Assembly: GCF_031599675.1 (NCBI RefSeq)
Contig: NZ_CP134223.1
Location: 3,844,001-3,908,000 of the forward strand
Direction of reading: 5' to 3'
Source: Paenibacillus pedocola
GTDB taxonomy: Bacteria; Bacillota; Bacilli; Paenibacillales; Paenibacillaceae
DNA: 64,000 nucleotides
Made by a program: the position numbers and the translations under genes. Positions 63,524-64,000 of the stretch are shown one piece after another. The notes under the pieces are model-generated. The model searched no databases. It was not told the DNA's origin and was given only the letters and a program-made list of their open reading frames with translations. Within the stretch, counting starts at the first letter, position 1; every line of letters starts with the position of its first letter.

Positions 63524-64000
63524 CTATCCTTCTTCACTGCCCGCAACTGCATCCCGGATTTGCGCAAACGACAGCGGTTTATAGCCCCAGTGCTCCACAC
63601 AAATGTTGAAATGGTTTTTGCCTTCGTATTTCTGTCCATGGATATGACCGTGCACATTTACGTAAGGCATATGCTTGTTCATGTACATAGGTTCATGGGA
63701 GAGCATGAAAAAGTCCTTATAGATCAGCGGGTATTCACTGACCTCATCAAAACCCGCCTCCAGCCACCAGTTCCGCCCCCGTCCGCGGTCGTGATTGCCG
63801 AGGATAAGTATTTTGCGGCCGTTCAGGCTGCTGACAATCCTCCGCGTCGCTTCAAGGCCCAAAAAGGAGAAGTCTCCAAGATGGAATACGGTATCCCCGT
63901 CTTCCACCACGGAATTCCAGATCTCAATCATTACCTTATCCATCTCCTGCGCATTAATGAAGGGGCGCGACTCAAAATCAATAATCAGTTCATGCCCGAA
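63524..64000 (-). CDS. Metallophosphoesterase, calcineurin-like, N-terminus outside the window
   Basis: The last 158 residues are visible; the reading frame stays open to the window edge as FGHELIIDFESRPFINAQEMDKVM. Metal-site motifs are FGH (of the usual DxHFGH), HLGDFSFLG, ILGNHDRGR, SHEPMY and VHGHIHG. The C-terminus (HFNICVEHWGYKPLSF) resembles small single-domain phosphoesterases. The substrate cannot be inferred. An internal ATG at 63943 is not the real start, because the FGH motif lies upstream. Confidence 0.9.
   Translation of the reverse strand, partial: FGHELIIDFESRPFINAQEMDKVMIEIWNSVVEDGDTVFHLGDFSFLGLEATRRIVSSLNGRKILILGNHDRGRGRNWWLEAGFDEVSEYPLIYKDFFMLSHEPMYMNKHMPYVNVHGHIHGQKYEGKNHFNICVEHWGYKPLSFAQIRDAVAGSEEG

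Overview
The window reads as chromosomal core DNA of a motile, spore-former-type Bacillota bacterium, most likely Paenibacillus or a close relative. The basis is gene order and protein character: a Gram-positive PolC, a B. subtilis-like sigD-containing fla/che cluster, FliY with CheC-type sites, CheC and CheD, an SwrB-like protein, HslUV next to flgB, and the rimP-nusA-rnpM-ylxQ-infB-rbfA operon. The genus is an inference; no rRNA is present. I see no tRNA, rRNA, IS element, prophage or CRISPR array. Almost everything is on the minus strand, so transcription runs from high to low coordinates. The only clear plus-strand gene is ohr (61060-61488).

Region 1 (1-5540) is the translation/transcription operon: rimP, nusA, rnpM (ylxR), ylxQ, infB, rbfA and the first codons of a probable nrnA. 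A near-consensus SigA promoter (5443-5471) drives it, followed by a GNRA-capped hairpin that may be an attenuator. Region 2 (5538-18880) holds polC, an archaeal-type proS, then the envelope and translation block rseP, dxr, cdsA, uppS, frr, pyrH, tsf and rpsB. rpsB has its own promoter, and hairpins sit between several genes.

Region 3 (18920-50540) is one nearly gapless flagellar/chemotaxis cluster of 34 genes. In transcription order: flgB, flgC, fliE, fliF, fliG, fliH, fliI, fliJ, a MotE/YlxF-like gene, fliK, flgD, a TIGR02530-type gene, flgG/flgE, swrD, fliL, fliM, fliY, cheY, fliO, fliP, fliQ, fliR, flhB, flhA, flhF, flhG, cheB, cheA, cheW, cheC, cheD, a small membrane protein, sigD, fapA, a 103-aa unknown, an SwrB-like gene and a LysM-like/MltG-like gene. 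Many junctions overlap by a few bases, which suggests translational coupling. The last part extends the B. subtilis order with genes of unknown role.

Region 4 (50540-64000) holds hslV-hslU, trmFO, topA, dprA, sucC-sucD, the divergent ohrR/ohr organic-peroxide switch, comM and a metallophosphoesterase cut by the window edge. Compared with B. subtilis as I know it, codY (between hslU and flgB) and xerC/codV (between trmFO and hslV) are missing, as is ylxP between infB and rbfA.

I found no convincing new multi-gene system. The best leads are small: a possible short RNA between hslU and flgB, a structured sucC leader, the nusA and rpsB leaders, the uncharacterised genes around sigD, and an expanding 30-bp repeat inside infB. 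Many genes use TTG or GTG starts, and several starts here were moved from the longest ORF on the strength of ribosome-binding sites.
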